Part shown: in pieces, positions 24,500-33,587 of the stretch | How the letters are laid out: every line of letters begins with the position of its first letter | Numbering within the stretch: the first letter of the stretch is position 1 | Source: Campylobacter showae | Lineage (GTDB): Bacteria > Campylobacterota > Campylobacteria > Campylobacterales > Campylobacteraceae | DNA length: 64,000 nt | NCBI RefSeq assembly: GCF_900573985.1 | Contig: NZ_UWOK01000001.1 | Location: 1,054,001-1,118,000, forward strand | Direction: 5' to 3' | Translations under genes and position numbers: made by a program | The notes under the pieces: model-generated | Databases searched by the model: none | What the model saw: only the letters and a program-made list of their open reading frames with translations | What the model was told of the DNA's origin: nothing

Positions 24500-25837
24500 T
24501 TAGTTTTTAAAACTATGAATAGGCGCGGGGATCTGGCCGCCGCGGGCGATGAAGTCCGCCGATGAGTTTTTATTTACGCTCATCACGGGCGCGCTACCCA
24601 GAAGCCCGCCAAATTCCAGTGTGTCGCCCTCTTTACCTTTTGGGATGATGCGCACGGCGGTCGTTTTTTGATTTATCACGCCGATCGCGGCCTCGTCGGC
24701 TATGATCGCGGCGATCGTCTGCTCGGGCGTATCCTGCGGGATTGCGATCATATCGAGCCCCACCGAGCAGATCGCGGTCATCGCTTCGAGCTTTTCCAAA
24801 TTTAGCGATCCTGCGCGCACCGCGGCGATCATACCCTCATCCTCCGAGACGGGGATAAATGCGCCGCTAAGCCCGCCTACTTGGTTGCACGCCATCACGC
24901 CGCCTTTTTTGACCGCGTCGTTTAGCAGTGCCAGAGCCGCGGTTGTGCCGTGCGTACCGACTCGCTCTAAGCCCATCTCCTCAAGCACGCGCGCGACCGA
25001 ATCGCCCACCGCCGGAGTCGGAGCTAGCGAGAGATCGACGATGCCAAATTTCACGCCCAGCCGCTCAGACGCCATTTGACCGACGAGCTGTCCGATACGC
25101 GTGATCTTAAACGCCGTCTTTTTCACGGTTTCTGCGACCACGTCAAAGCTCGCTCCGCGCACCTTCTCAAGCGCGCGCTTAACGACGCCGGGGCCGCTAA
25201 CGCCCACGTTTATGACGACTTCTGCCTCTCCCACGCCGTGAAATGCGCCCGCCATAAAGGGATTATCCTCGACGGCGTTGGCAAACACGACTAGCTTTGC
25301 CGCACCTAGATCCGAAAGCCGCGCGGTTTCTTTGATCACGCGCCCCATGTCGGCGACCGCGCTCATATTTATGCCCGTCTTGGTCGAGCCGATATTTACC
25401 GACGAGCAGACCTTTTGCGTCGCGGCGAGCGCGGCGGGGATGGAGTCGATTAAAATTTTATCGCCCTTTGCGTAGCCCTTTTGTACGAGCGCCGAAAAGC
25501 CGCCGATAAAGTCGATACCGACCTTTTTCGCCGCCTCGTCCATCGCCTTAGCTAGCGGGACGTAGTCTGCAGCATCCGTCGCCGCGCCGATGATGGCGAT
25601 AGGCGTTACGCAGACGCGTTTATTTACGATCGGAATGCCAAGCTCTGCCGAAATTTCATTACCGACCTTTACGAGATCGCGCGCCTTGTCGGTGATCTTG
25701 GCGTAAATTTTCTCCGCTGCTTTGTCGATATCGGGATCGATGCAGTCAAGCAGGCTGATACCCATCGTGATCGTGCGGATGTCGAAATTTTGCTCCTCGA
25801 TCATCGCGATCGTTTCGGTTACGTTTTTGATGTCCAT
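24500..25837 (-). CDS. UPF0210 family protein (PFL/DUF711-like)
   Basis: The 445-residue soluble protein fits the UPF0210 family in length and sequence throughout: [13 protein letters not shown] near the start, [72 protein letters not shown] and [20 protein letters not shown]. The family has a fold related to glycyl-radical enzymes, but its reaction is unknown. It is always found with a small ACT protein, as here (9 nt upstream in the same operon), which suggests regulation by a small ligand, probably an amino acid. Confidence 0.9.
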   Translation of the reverse strand: MDIKNVTETIAMIEEQNFDIRTITMGISLLDCIDPDIDKAAEKIYAKITDKARDLVKVGNEISAELGIPIVNKRVCVTPIAIIGAATDAADYVPLAKAMDEAAKKVGIDFIGGFSALVQKGYAKGDKILIDSIPAALAATQKVCSSVNIGSTKTGINMSAVADMGRVIKETARLSDLGAAKLVVFANAVEDNPFMAGAFHGVGEAEVVINVGVSGPGVVKRALEKVRGASFDVVAETVKKTAFKITRIGQLVGQMASERLGVKFGIVDLSLAPTPAVGDSVARVLEEMGLERVGTHGTTAALALLNDAVKKGGVMACNQVGGLSGAFIPVSEDEGMIAAVRAGSLNLEKLEAMTAICSVGLDMIAIPQDTPEQTIAAIIADEAAIGVINQKTTAVRIIPKGKEGDTLEFGGLLGSAPVMSVNKNSSADFIARGGQIPAPIHSFKN

Positions 25838-25846
25838 TTGTGCGCC

Positions 25847-26113
25847 TTAGATGTTGTGCATGGCGTCAAAGATCGCCGAGCTTTGGATATTTATCTTTAC
25901 TTTTAACTTTTCGCCTAGCTCGTTTAGCTCCTCGCGCAGAGCCGTGAAGTCCTGCTTTTCCTCACTGGAAACCACCGCCATCATCGTAAAAAACTCATCC
26001 AAAACCGTCTGGCTGATATCGTCTATGTTTAGCCCAAGCTGCGCGAGCTTAGCCGAAACGCCCGCCACAATGCCAACCTTGTCCTTACCGATCACCGTTA
26101 CGATCGCTTTCAT
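25847..26113 (-). CDS. ACT domain protein UPF0237
   Basis: An 88-residue single ACT domain: MKAIVTVIGKDKVGIVAGVSAKLAQLGLNIDDISQT is the standard first beta-alpha-beta unit, with the ligand-binding Gly-Ile turn, followed by FTMMAVVSSEE. It resembles GcvR-type regulatory domains. It is the upstream partner of the UPF0210 gene and probably acts as its sensor. ATG is preceded by TAGGAGAACGACG. Confidence 0.88.
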   Translation of the reverse strand: MKAIVTVIGKDKVGIVAGVSAKLAQLGLNIDDISQTVLDEFFTMMAVVSSEEKQDFTALREELNELGEKLKVKINIQSSAIFDAMHNI

Positions 26114-26148
26114 CGTCGTTCTCCTAAATTTGTAAATTTGCGAGAGTT

Positions 26149-26178
26149 AAAGCCCAAATTTGATCAAATTCGGGCTTT
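26149..26178 (-). terminator. Stem-loop after mrp
   Basis: AAAGCCC (26149-26155) pairs with GGGCTTT (26172-26178), and the stem extends inward through AAATTTG/CAAATT with one mismatch. It lies 13 bp after the mrp stop and separates mrp from the ACT-UPF0210 pair. Confidence 0.6.
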
Positions 26179-26190
26179 AGATTTTAAATT

Positions 26191-27291
26191 TTACTTCGAG
26201 CAAGCACTCTTGCCGTCCATCACGGGCTGGATAGACGAGTTGTCCGCGCCGCCGTCATTGTTGATATTTTCGATTATCTCCCACAGCCTAGCCGCCGCTT
26301 TTTCGTAGCGTTTAGCCGTGACCGAGTTTGGCTCGTAAAAGCTCACCGGCTTGCCGCTGTCGCCGCCGACTCTAACGGCAGGCTCGATAGGGATTTCGGC
26401 TAGCACTTCGGTACTATAGGCTTTTGCTACCTCCTCGGTCGTGCCTTTGCCGAATATATCATACTCCTTGCCACTTTCAGGGCAGATAAATCCGCTCATG
26501 TTTTCCACTATGCCCGCGATCGGGATGTGAAGCTTCTCAAACATATCAAGTGCTCTTTTGCTGTCATCTAGGGCTACCACTTGCGGCGTCGTGACGCACA
26601 CGCCAGCAGTCACCGGTACGCTTTGAGCCAGAGTTAGCTGTGCGTCGCCCGTTCCCGGAGGCATATCCAGAAACAGCACGTCAAGCTCGCTCCAAAATAC
26701 GTCTTTTAGCAGCTGCTCGATAGCTTTCATGATCATCGAGCCGCGCCAGATGAGGCTCATGCCTTCTTCCATTAGCACGCCCATGCTCATCATCTCGACG
26801 CCGTGAGTTAGGATCGGTTTTAGCTTGTTGCCGACGACTTGAGGCTGCGTGCCCACTTCGCCCAGCATTCTAGGGATATTTGGGCCGTAGATGTCGGCGT
26901 CTAGGATGCCTACTTTTTTGCCTAGTTTTGCCATCGAGATAGCTAAATTTAGCGTCGTAGTGCTCTTGCCCACGCCGCCTTTGCCCGAGCTTACCATTAC
27001 GAAATTTTTGATCTGCGGAGCGATGTTTTTACCGCTTTGGCTGTTGCTTTTTTCCTCTGGGATTTTTGGTTGGATGATATTGATGACGCACTCGTTTGAG
27101 CCCATCACGCGCTTTATGTCGGTTCGCAGCTCGTTTGCTACATCCGGATTTGAGCTTACGATCTCGACCTCGATTAAAATTTTCTCGCCGATTTCGACGT
27201 TTTTTACGAATCCAAAGCTCACGATATCTTTCTCAAAGCCCGGATATATCACGCCTTTTAGTCTATTTAAGACATCCTCTTTACTTAACAT
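26191..27291 (-). CDS. mrp: Mrp/ApbC-type Fe-S cluster carrier ATPase
   Basis: The 366-residue protein has an N-terminal MIP18-like domain (1-90) and a deviant Walker A P-loop in [18 protein letters not shown] (about 102-119), then [31 protein letters not shown] and the paired cysteines of [12 protein letters not shown] region. Mrp proteins bind and transfer [4Fe-4S] clusters. Only one Cys is visible in the usual CxxC spot (ICPES), though another lies near the C-terminal end (SACSK). It overlaps the thiC end by 11 nt. Association with thiC, a Fe-S enzyme, makes functional sense. Confidence 0.93.
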   Translation of the reverse strand: MLSKEDVLNRLKGVIYPGFEKDIVSFGFVKNVEIGEKILIEVEIVSSNPDVANELRTDIKRVMGSNECVINIIQPKIPEEKSNSQSGKNIAPQIKNFVMVSSGKGGVGKSTTTLNLAISMAKLGKKVGILDADIYGPNIPRMLGEVGTQPQVVGNKLKPILTHGVEMMSMGVLMEEGMSLIWRGSMIMKAIEQLLKDVFWSELDVLFLDMPPGTGDAQLTLAQSVPVTAGVCVTTPQVVALDDSKRALDMFEKLHIPIAGIVENMSGFICPESGKEYDIFGKGTTEEVAKAYSTEVLAEIPIEPAVRVGGDSGKPVSFYEPNSVTAKRYEKAAARLWEIIENINNDGGADNSSIQPVMDGKSACSK

Positions 27292-28615
27292 TTTTCTCCT
27301 TCGTTAGATTTTTCGAAATTTTATACGCGCAAAATTTAGGCCCGCACATCGAGCAAAATTCCGCCTTTTTAAACGACTCTTGCGGCAAGCTCTCATCGTG
27401 TAGCTCGCGCGCTCTCTCGGGATCTAGGCTTAGCTCAAACTGCCTGTTCCAGTCAAAAGCGTATCTAGCATCGCTCATCGCGTGATCTCGCTCTATCGCG
27501 CCTGCTTTGCCTAGCGCGACGTCGGCTGCGTGAGCGGCGATCTTATGCGCTACGATGCCATCTCTCACATCGTTTGAGTTTGGCAAACCAAGGTGCTCTT
27601 TAGGCGTCACGTAGCACAGCATCGAGGCTCCGTAAAAGGCCGCCATCGTCCCGCCGATAGCCGAAGTGATGTGATCATACCCCGCGCCGATGTCCGTAGG
27701 CAACGGTCCTAGCACGTAAAAAGGCGCGCCGTGGCACAGCTCGCGTTCGATTTTCATATTATACTCTATTTGGTTTAAAGGAATATGACCCGGCCCCTCG
27801 ATCATCACCTGTACGTTTTTCTCCCATGCGCGCAGCGTTAGCTCGCCTAAAACCCGCAGCTCGCTAAGCTGAGCCTCATCGGTCGCGTCGTATAAGCAGC
27901 CGGGACGCAACCCGTCGCCTAGAGATAGCGCGACGTCGTGAGCGGCGCAAATTTCTAAAATATCGTCAAAGGCCTCGTAAAACGGGTTTTCCTTGTGATG
28001 GTGCATCATCCAGCTAGCTGTTAAGCTACCGCCGCGACTAACGATACCCATCTTTCGCTTTGCGACCAGCGGCATAAATTTGAGCAAAAAGCCCGCGTGT
28101 ATAGTAAAGTAGCTAACGCCCTGACGCGCCTGTTTTTCGAGCGTTTTTAGGATGTCGTCCGTCGTTAAATTTTCGACTTCTTTTATATCGTGGATGATCT
28201 GATACATCGGCACGGTGCCTATGGGGACGGTCGAATTTGCGATTATAGCGCTTCTAATGGCATCCAGATCACCGCCCGTGCTTAGATCCATGACCGTGTC
28301 GGCGCCGTATTTTAGGCAAATTTGCAGCTTTTCAAGCTCGGCGCAGATATCGCTACTTAGGCTTGAGTTGCCGATATTTGCGTTGATTTTGGTTTTGGCC
28401 TCCCTGCCGATCGCCATCGGGAGCAAATTTTCGTGATGGATGTTAGCGGGGATTATCATCTTGCCCGCGGCGATCTCGCTTCTAACGAGCTCGGGATCTA
28501 GCATTTCAGCTTGCGCTACGTAGTTCATCTCGGGCGTTATAACGCCTTTTTTAGCGTAGTACATCTGCGTTGGAGTTTTGTCGGCGGAGTCAAATTTGAC
28601 CCGAAATTCTTTCAT
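27281..28615 (-). CDS. thiC: Phosphomethylpyrimidine synthase ThiC
   Basis: Radical SAM enzyme converting aminoimidazole ribotide to HMP phosphate for thiamine. At 444 residues it is the short form, without the long N-terminal region of the enteric enzyme. Seen: [78 protein letters not shown] and the C-terminal cluster motif CSMCGPKFC (CX2CX4C). No TPP riboswitch was recognised in the 99-bp gap to ispDF. Confidence 0.96.
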   Translation of the reverse strand: MKEFRVKFDSADKTPTQMYYAKKGVITPEMNYVAQAEMLDPELVRSEIAAGKMIIPANIHHENLLPMAIGREAKTKINANIGNSSLSSDICAELEKLQICLKYGADTVMDLSTGGDLDAIRSAIIANSTVPIGTVPMYQIIHDIKEVENLTTDDILKTLEKQARQGVSYFTIHAGFLLKFMPLVAKRKMGIVSRGGSLTASWMMHHHKENPFYEAFDDILEICAAHDVALSLGDGLRPGCLYDATDEAQLSELRVLGELTLRAWEKNVQVMIEGPGHIPLNQIEYNMKIERELCHGAPFYVLGPLPTDIGAGYDHITSAIGGTMAAFYGASMLCYVTPKEHLGLPNSNDVRDGIVAHKIAAHAADVALGKAGAIERDHAMSDARYAFDWNRQFELSLDPERARELHDESLPQESFKKAEFCSMCGPKFCAYKISKNLTKEKNVK

Positions 28616-28680
28616 GTTTCGCTCCTTAAAATTTTGGTTCTAATCTTACTCAAAAAAGATAAAAACAAGCTTTTAGGATG

Positions 28681-28686
28681 TATAAT
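28681..28686 (+). promoter_or_regulatory. -10 box of the ispDF operon
   Basis: TATAAT 29 bp upstream of the ispDF TTG start, in the divergent gap with thiC. Confidence 0.6.
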
Positions 28687-28714
28687 ATCGTAACACTTTG
28701 CCAAAGGAGAAATT

Positions 28715-29845
28715 TTGCTAGACGTTACGCTGATAATGCTCGGAGCTGGAAGCTCTAGCCGTTTTGAGATGCCCGTTAAAAAGCAGTGGTTGCGCGTCGG
28801 AGGCGATCCGCTATGGCTCTTTGCCGCTAAAAATTTAAGCTCGCATTATGCTTTTAAAGAGATAATCATTGCCTCAAACGAGGAAAAATATATGAGCAAA
28901 TTTGCCCCAACGTATCGCTTCGTAAAAGGCGGTGCGACCCGTCAAGAGAGCCTAAAAAATGCTCTTAAACTCGTCCAAAGCGAGTATGTTTTGGTGAGCG
29001 ACATCGCTCGTCCGATGATTAGTGCCGAGCTTTTCTCGCGCATCATAGGCGGCATCCAAAACGCCGACTGCGTCGTGCCTGCGCTAAAAGTGCCAGATAC
29101 CGTTTATCTAGGCTCCCAGGCCGTCGATAGAGAGCAGATCAAGCTCATCCAGACGCCGCAACTCTCGCGCACGGAGATGCTAAAAAGCGCGCTTGAAGCG
29201 GGTCAAATTTGCACCGACGATAGCTCGGCAATAGCGGCTGCGGGCGGTAAAATTTGGTACATGCAGGGCGATGAAAACGCTAGAAAAATCACATTTAAAG
29301 ACGACCTTTCTAAAATTTGCGGCCTTGGTGCGCCGTCAAGCGAAATTTACGTGGGAAACGGCTTTGACGTGCATGCCTTTGAAGAAGAGAAAAAAGAGGG
29401 AAGTTTCGTAACAATCGGCGGCGAAAAAATCCCTTTTGAGCGAAATTTAAAGGCTCACTCCGACGGCGACGTAGCTATCCACGCGCTCATCGACGCGATA
29501 CTGGGAGCCGCCGGTCTGGGCGATATAGGCGAGCATTTCCCCGATATCGACGATAAATTTAAGGGGGCAGACTCAGCTATGTTACTAAAAGAAGCATATA
29601 GGCTGGTTCAAAGCGTCGGATTTGAGCTTATTAATGCCGATGTCACCGTCATAGCCGAGCGACCAAAGCTTAGCAAATTTAAATCTGCGATGGAAATAAA
29701 CATCGCAAATGCGCTAAATTTGACCCCGAGCCGCATAAACGTAAAGGCCACGACGACCGAAAAGCTGGGCTTTACCGGGCGAGGCGAGGGCATAGCCGCT
29801 ACGGCGTCGGCGAGTCTAAAAATTTACGACTGGACGCAAAAATAA
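28715..29845 (+). CDS. ispDF: Bifunctional IspD/IspF of the MEP isoprenoid pathway
   Basis: The 376-residue fusion performs two non-consecutive steps, CDP-ME synthesis and MEcPP cyclisation. The N-terminal IspD half opens MLGAGSSSRFEMPVKKQW. The linker ends SSEIYVGNGFDVHAFEE, where the IspF half begins with the metal-binding DVH, followed by HSDGDVAIHALIDAILGAAGLGDIGEHFPD and ATTTEKLGFTGRGEGIA. Such fusions are standard in epsilonproteobacteria. The start is TTG with CAAAGGAGAAATT before it. It heads the operon with the orphan regulator 18 nt on. Confidence 0.96.
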   Translation: MLDVTLIMLGAGSSSRFEMPVKKQWLRVGGDPLWLFAAKNLSSHYAFKEIIIASNEEKYMSKFAPTYRFVKGGATRQESLKNALKLVQSEYVLVSDIARPMISAELFSRIIGGIQNADCVVPALKVPDTVYLGSQAVDREQIKLIQTPQLSRTEMLKSALEAGQICTDDSSAIAAAGGKIWYMQGDENARKITFKDDLSKICGLGAPSSEIYVGNGFDVHAFEEEKKEGSFVTIGGEKIPFERNLKAHSDGDVAIHALIDAILGAAGLGDIGEHFPDIDDKFKGADSAMLLKEAYRLVQSVGFELINADVTVIAERPKLSKFKSAMEINIANALNLTPSRINVKATTTEKLGFTGRGEGIAATASASLKIYDWTQK

Positions 29846-29863
29846 AACGACGAAAGTAAAAAA

Positions 29864-30790
29864 ATGAGAGTTTTGATAATAGAAAACGAAATCTACCTAG
29901 CCCAAAGCATCGCCTCAAAGCTGGAAAATCTAGGCTATGAGTGCGAGATCACAAGAAGCGCGATGGATGCGATGAAAAGCGAGCCTGAGCAGAGGGCAAA
30001 GGAGGGCGCTAAGGACGTGCACTTTGACGTGGTGCTGCTCTCTAGCGCGTTTGCGGGCGACGAGACGCTAAAAATCATACAAAAATTTAAAGACTCCGTC
30101 GTCATCCTGCTCATCACGTACATCAGCAATGACACCGTCTCGATCCCGATAAAAGCGGGCGCTAGCGACTACATACAAAAGCCGTTTATGATCGAGGAGC
30201 TGGTGCGAAAGATCAAGCATTTTGAGGAGTTTAGGCGGCTGCAAACATTTATAAAGACCTATCAGGACTACTTAAACTATCATTTTAAGGCCGTCTCGGC
30301 GCTAAATTTCGACTTTAAGCGCATAAAGCTGCCGCTTCTCATAAAGTGCAATAAAATGATAAACGCCGATAATTTCGTTTTCGAGTACGCAAAGGCGCTA
30401 AATTTGAGCTTCAAATACGTCCCGCTAGAGCCAGGCATCGACTTAGAGGCCATAGCCGCGGCAAATCCGCGCACGCTTTTGTATTTTTCAAATTTTCAAA
30501 TTTTACGTCAAGAGGCCAAAAATCAGATCGTATCTCTCGCCGCTAAACGCAAGCTCATCGCAAGCTCGACCAATCCTAACGAAGAAGCGCCGATGGAGAC
30601 GCTAAACATCGCAAGCGACGAGAAAAATTTCCAAATCGACGAAATTTTGACGATCGACGACTACATCAAGCACATCATCGTAAACTATCAGGACAAATAC
30701 CCCGATACCGAGCTTAGCAAAAAGCTAGGCATCTCGCGCAAATCGCTTTGGGAAAAGAGGAAAAAATATGACGTCGTCAAGAAAAAATAA
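29864..30790 (+). CDS. Orphan atypical response regulator, HP1021/Cj1608 type
   Basis: 308 residues: a receiver-like domain (1-115) opening MRVLIIENEIYLAQSIASKL, a long middle region, and a C-terminal Fis-type helix-turn-helix (ELSKKLGISRKSLWEKRKKY). In the receiver, VVLLSSAFAGDE has Ser where phosphorylated receivers have Asp, as in HP1021 of Helicobacter, which acts without phosphorylation and controls oriC and stress genes. Its position between ispDF and the sat-like gene is that of Cj1608. No histidine kinase is adjacent. It overlaps the next gene by 23 nt. Confidence 0.88.
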   Translation: MRVLIIENEIYLAQSIASKLENLGYECEITRSAMDAMKSEPEQRAKEGAKDVHFDVVLLSSAFAGDETLKIIQKFKDSVVILLITYISNDTVSIPIKAGASDYIQKPFMIEELVRKIKHFEEFRRLQTFIKTYQDYLNYHFKAVSALNFDFKRIKLPLLIKCNKMINADNFVFEYAKALNLSFKYVPLEPGIDLEAIAAANPRTLLYFSNFQILRQEAKNQIVSLAAKRKLIASSTNPNEEAPMETLNIASDEKNFQIDEILTIDDYIKHIIVNYQDKYPDTELSKKLGISRKSLWEKRKKYDVVKKK

Positions 30791-31952
30791 CGCCGTTTGG
30801 ATAAACGACGAGGCTTTCGGCGCGCTTGATCTCATAGAAAATCAAATTTTTAGCAAATTTAACCGCCTGATGAATGAAAAAGAGGCGAACGAGATCTACG
30901 AAACGGGCTTTTTGGCCGGCGAACCGATGCCATATACTTTTATCTTTGCGCCGCACGGCAAGCGCAACCAAGAAACGATAAAAAACGCCTCAAAGGGCGA
31001 TCATATCGAGCTTATCAACGGCGGCAAGGTGGTTGGGTATATCGAGGTCGGCGAGGTTTTTAAATTTAACGCCGAAAAAAGCTCGCAAAATATCTTTCGC
31101 GCCAACGAAGCCGCGCCCGCGCAACAAAGCCAAAGCGGCGAACTGGCCGTGAGCGGCGAGATAAAAATCTACGACGACAAGCTAGCCGAGGTAAGAAAAC
31201 TGATCGAAGAGGTCAAAAGAGAGCAAAACGTCCGCAAGGTCTCGGCGATCATGCTAACCGCGGAGCCCTTTAACCGCGCGCACGAGCGCCTAATCAGGAT
31301 GACGATAGATAGCTCCGATCTGGTGTTGCTATTTTTACTAAAAAGCCACGGCGCGGACGAGATGATGAGCTTTTTGCTCAAAAAAAGCGTGCTGGAGTAC
31401 TTCATCCAAAACTACGTCCCCAAAAACCGCCTGATCATCGTGCCTTTTGAGAACTCAAATCTCTTTAGCTCGCACCTAAATCCGACGCTAGAGTGCATCG
31501 CGGCGCATAGGCTAGGCGCTCATAAGCTCATAGTGGGGCAAAATCACGCGGGTATCGGGATGTTTTACGATCACAACGTCGCCCACACGGTGCTAGAGCG
31601 ATATAAAAACGATCTAAATTTAGATATCGTCGTGCTGCCCGAGCTCGTCTACTGCGACGAGTGCAAGACGCTAGTTAGCACCAAGACCTGCCCGCACGGC
31701 CAGCACCACCACATCAAATACCACGCCCAGACGCTAAAAACGCTGCTGCTAGCGGGTATCTTGCCGCCTGCGATCCTCATGCGGCGCGACATCTCGGCGA
31801 TGATACTGAGCGAGCTTTTCCCGAACCGATTTGAAAATATCCAAAAGCTTTGCGACGATCTTTTCCCTAGCAACGGACTGCTCGAAAAGCAGACGGAGAG
31901 GGAGTTTTACGAAAATTTGATGAAGCTTTATCAGACGACGTCGCTGACTTAA
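30768..31952 (+). CDS. ATP sulfurylase-like protein with degenerate active site
   Basis: 394 residues aligned over their length with sulfate adenylyltransferase: an N-terminal PUA-like part (to about 105) and a nucleotidyltransferase part with LTAEPFNRAHERLIR where catalytic enzymes have TRNPxHRGHE, and KLIVGQNHAGIGMFYD where they have GRDHAGxG. The C-terminal region has a Cys/His set (CDECKTLVSTKTCPHGQHHH) able to bind zinc. Several catalytic-loop residues are therefore replaced, and no cysDNC/cysH genes are nearby. Annotation as sat in Campylobacter is common; activity is doubtful. It is translationally coupled to the orphan regulator. Confidence 0.8.
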   Translation: MTSSRKNNAVWINDEAFGALDLIENQIFSKFNRLMNEKEANEIYETGFLAGEPMPYTFIFAPHGKRNQETIKNASKGDHIELINGGKVVGYIEVGEVFKFNAEKSSQNIFRANEAAPAQQSQSGELAVSGEIKIYDDKLAEVRKLIEEVKREQNVRKVSAIMLTAEPFNRAHERLIRMTIDSSDLVLLFLLKSHGADEMMSFLLKKSVLEYFIQNYVPKNRLIIVPFENSNLFSSHLNPTLECIAAHRLGAHKLIVGQNHAGIGMFYDHNVAHTVLERYKNDLNLDIVVLPELVYCDECKTLVSTKTCPHGQHHHIKYHAQTLKTLLLAGILPPAILMRRDISAMILSELFPNRFENIQKLCDDLFPSNGLLEKQTEREFYENLMKLYQTTSLT

Positions 31953-32059
31953 ATTTGCTTTCTGAGATTTTGGCAAAAGCGGTTAGTCTAGCAGGCATTT
32001 TTTGCAGAGTCGGCAAATTTTAGCACGTGTCTTATATTTGTTAAATTTGATCCGTAGGC

Positions 32060-32300
32060 GAAGTAAGGCATTTAAATTTGTTTCACGATACTACACCTAA
32101 AATTCTCGCGCTCAAATTTATAACCAAGTTTTTGTAAATTCGGGCTTTAAATTTACTCGCCCAGACCCGCACCGCAAAAACTTAAATTTAGTGTTGTTTA
32201 TTTATGGCGCTGGGCGGCTTGCGACTTTGTTTGCAAGAGACGTCGTGCCGTACTTGGCGTCAAATTTGATGTTTTAAAGGTGCGGGTTTTTGCGCAGGCA
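32060..32300. repeat. Dispersed inverted-repeat element, copy 4 (degenerate)
   Basis: A left arm at 32149-32189 (with CCCAGACCCGCACCGCAAAA) faces a weaker right arm at 32262-32300 (GGTGCGGGTTTTTGCGC). The left flank CACGATACTACACCTAAAAT echoes the flank of copies 1-3. The G-rich central hairpin is missing, and only about 70 bp separates the arms. The remainder of the 572-bp gap (31953-32524) is AAATTT-rich and without a gene. Confidence 0.55.
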
Positions 32301-32524
32301 CGGGTGTGCTTGTTGTCAAAATTTGAGAGCTAAAAGCCTGAGTAAAATTTGCGGTTTTGGTTCAAATTTAGCGGCCCGTGTTTTTAAATTTGAAAATATC
32401 CGAGTTTGGCGCAAATTTGACGTCCGAATTTTGAAATTTGCAAGCTAAATTTGCTAAAATCGTACTAAAAATCGGCGAGTAAAAGTGCGCCGTTTATGAT
32501 TTAAATTTGATTTCAAGGAAAAAT

Positions 32525-33022
32525 ATGCAAAGGTTGTTTTTAACGTTTTTTGGCGCCGGCCTAAGCCCCAAAGCTCCCGGCACGGTAGGCTCGATAGCGG
32601 GCGCGGTCGCGGCGTTTGGGATTTTGACGATCTTGCCCGCTTCCACGCTATTTTTGGTTTCGATTTGCCTTTTTTTATATAGCATAAAGATCATCGACGA
32701 TTATGAAGCAAAAACCGGCATGCACGATCACGGCAGCATCGTGATAGACGAGGTTGCGGGCGTTTGGCTGGCGATATCTATCAGCAGCGCTACGGCGGTG
32801 CAGTTTGCGCTCTCGGTTCTGTTTTTTAGGGTGTTTGATATCTGGAAACCTTCCGTGATCGGGCGCATCGATAGGGATGTCAAGGGCGGACTCGGCGTGA
32901 TGGGCGACGATATGCTAGCAGGGCTTTTTGCGGGGCTTCTTAGCACGATTTGCTACGAGGCCGTGACGAAGATCGGGCTTGACTATGAGTGGATTAAATT
33001 TGAGCTGCCGTTTGTGAAGTAG
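32525..33022 (+). CDS. pgpA: Phosphatidylglycerophosphatase A
   Basis: The 165-residue membrane enzyme dephosphorylates PGP to phosphatidylglycerol. GAGLSPKAPGTVGSIAG is the family's N-terminal block, and DHGSIVIDEVAGVWLA carries the acidic catalytic residues; then FRVFDIWKPSVIGRID and GLGVMGDDMLAGLFAG. I use ATG 32525, with AAGGA 5 nt before it, in preference to an in-frame TTG at 32507 that would sit in the binding site. The gene order after the sat-like gene matches that recalled from C. jejuni. Confidence 0.93.
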   Translation: MQRLFLTFFGAGLSPKAPGTVGSIAGAVAAFGILTILPASTLFLVSICLFLYSIKIIDDYEAKTGMHDHGSIVIDEVAGVWLAISISSATAVQFALSVLFFRVFDIWKPSVIGRIDRDVKGGLGVMGDDMLAGLFAGLLSTICYEAVTKIGLDYEWIKFELPFVK

Positions 33023-33146
33023 GGTTATTCGGCGATTTTTGGGCGGTTGTCAAATCAAATCCGGTAAATTTTACCGCCAATTTGGAAACTTTTACGGTTA
33101 TTTTAAATCATAGCGACGGATAGTGAAGTTTGAAGAAAAAGAAATC

Positions 33147-33174
33147 GGCGCGAGCTTATTTTTTTGCTTGCGCC
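33147..33174 (-). terminator. Stem-loop at the end of the ccsBA operon
   Basis: GGCGCGAGC (33147-33155) and GCTTGCGCC (33166-33174) pair with one wobble. The stem encloses the stop codon of the small membrane protein gene and is followed on the minus strand by GATTTCTTTTTCTT. Confidence 0.65.
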
Positions 33175-33587
33175 ATGCCTTTTTGTTCATAGGCGTCGAT
33201 CTCTCTTGCGTATTCAGGATTTTTCTTTTTTAGTTCGTTAGTCATAAAAGCTATTAGTTTGGCGTCAGCGTTTTTATGTGAAGCTATAGCTAGAATAAAA
33301 TTTAAATACTCTTTTGCATCCTCGGGCGCTACGCCGTCTTTTTTAGGCGGTAACCTAAAATTTGAAGAAAATGTCCTCAAAATAGAAAATAACTTATTTT
33401 TGCTAGTGCCTGGATCGTTTGCTACGGCGAGTAAATCATCTAGTGTGATGCCTCGATTGGCGGCTTCTTTTGCCGCATTATTGGCCGCGATTTTGTCGCT
33501 ACCTAGCTTAACCGCCATAAAAACAAGGGAAGCGACGAGCATCAAAAGAATCGTCGCTAGAATTATTACTATCGTAGTTTGATTCAT
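33156..33587 (-). CDS. Small membrane-anchored protein downstream of ccsBA
   Basis: 143 residues, not recognised. One N-terminal membrane helix (about 5-27), then a soluble, mostly helical, Lys/Ala-rich domain with DLLAVANDPGTSKNKLFSIL and LNFILAIASHKNADAKLIAFM, probably exposed to the cytoplasm given the positive charge after the helix. Its ATG overlaps the ccsBA stop (TAATG), so its expression is tied to cytochrome c maturation. A helper role there is inference. Confidence 0.75.
   Translation of the reverse strand: MNQTTIVIILATILLMLVASLVFMAVKLGSDKIAANNAAKEAANRGITLDDLLAVANDPGTSKNKLFSILRTFSSNFRLPPKKDGVAPEDAKEYLNFILAIASHKNADAKLIAFMTNELKKKNPEYAREIDAYEQKGMAQAKK

Noticed and set aside
28616..28714. 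TPP riboswitch before thiC
   Set aside because: The 99-bp divergent gap is too short to hold a THI box together with the ispDF promoter, and no CTGAGA/ACCTGA-type core was found.
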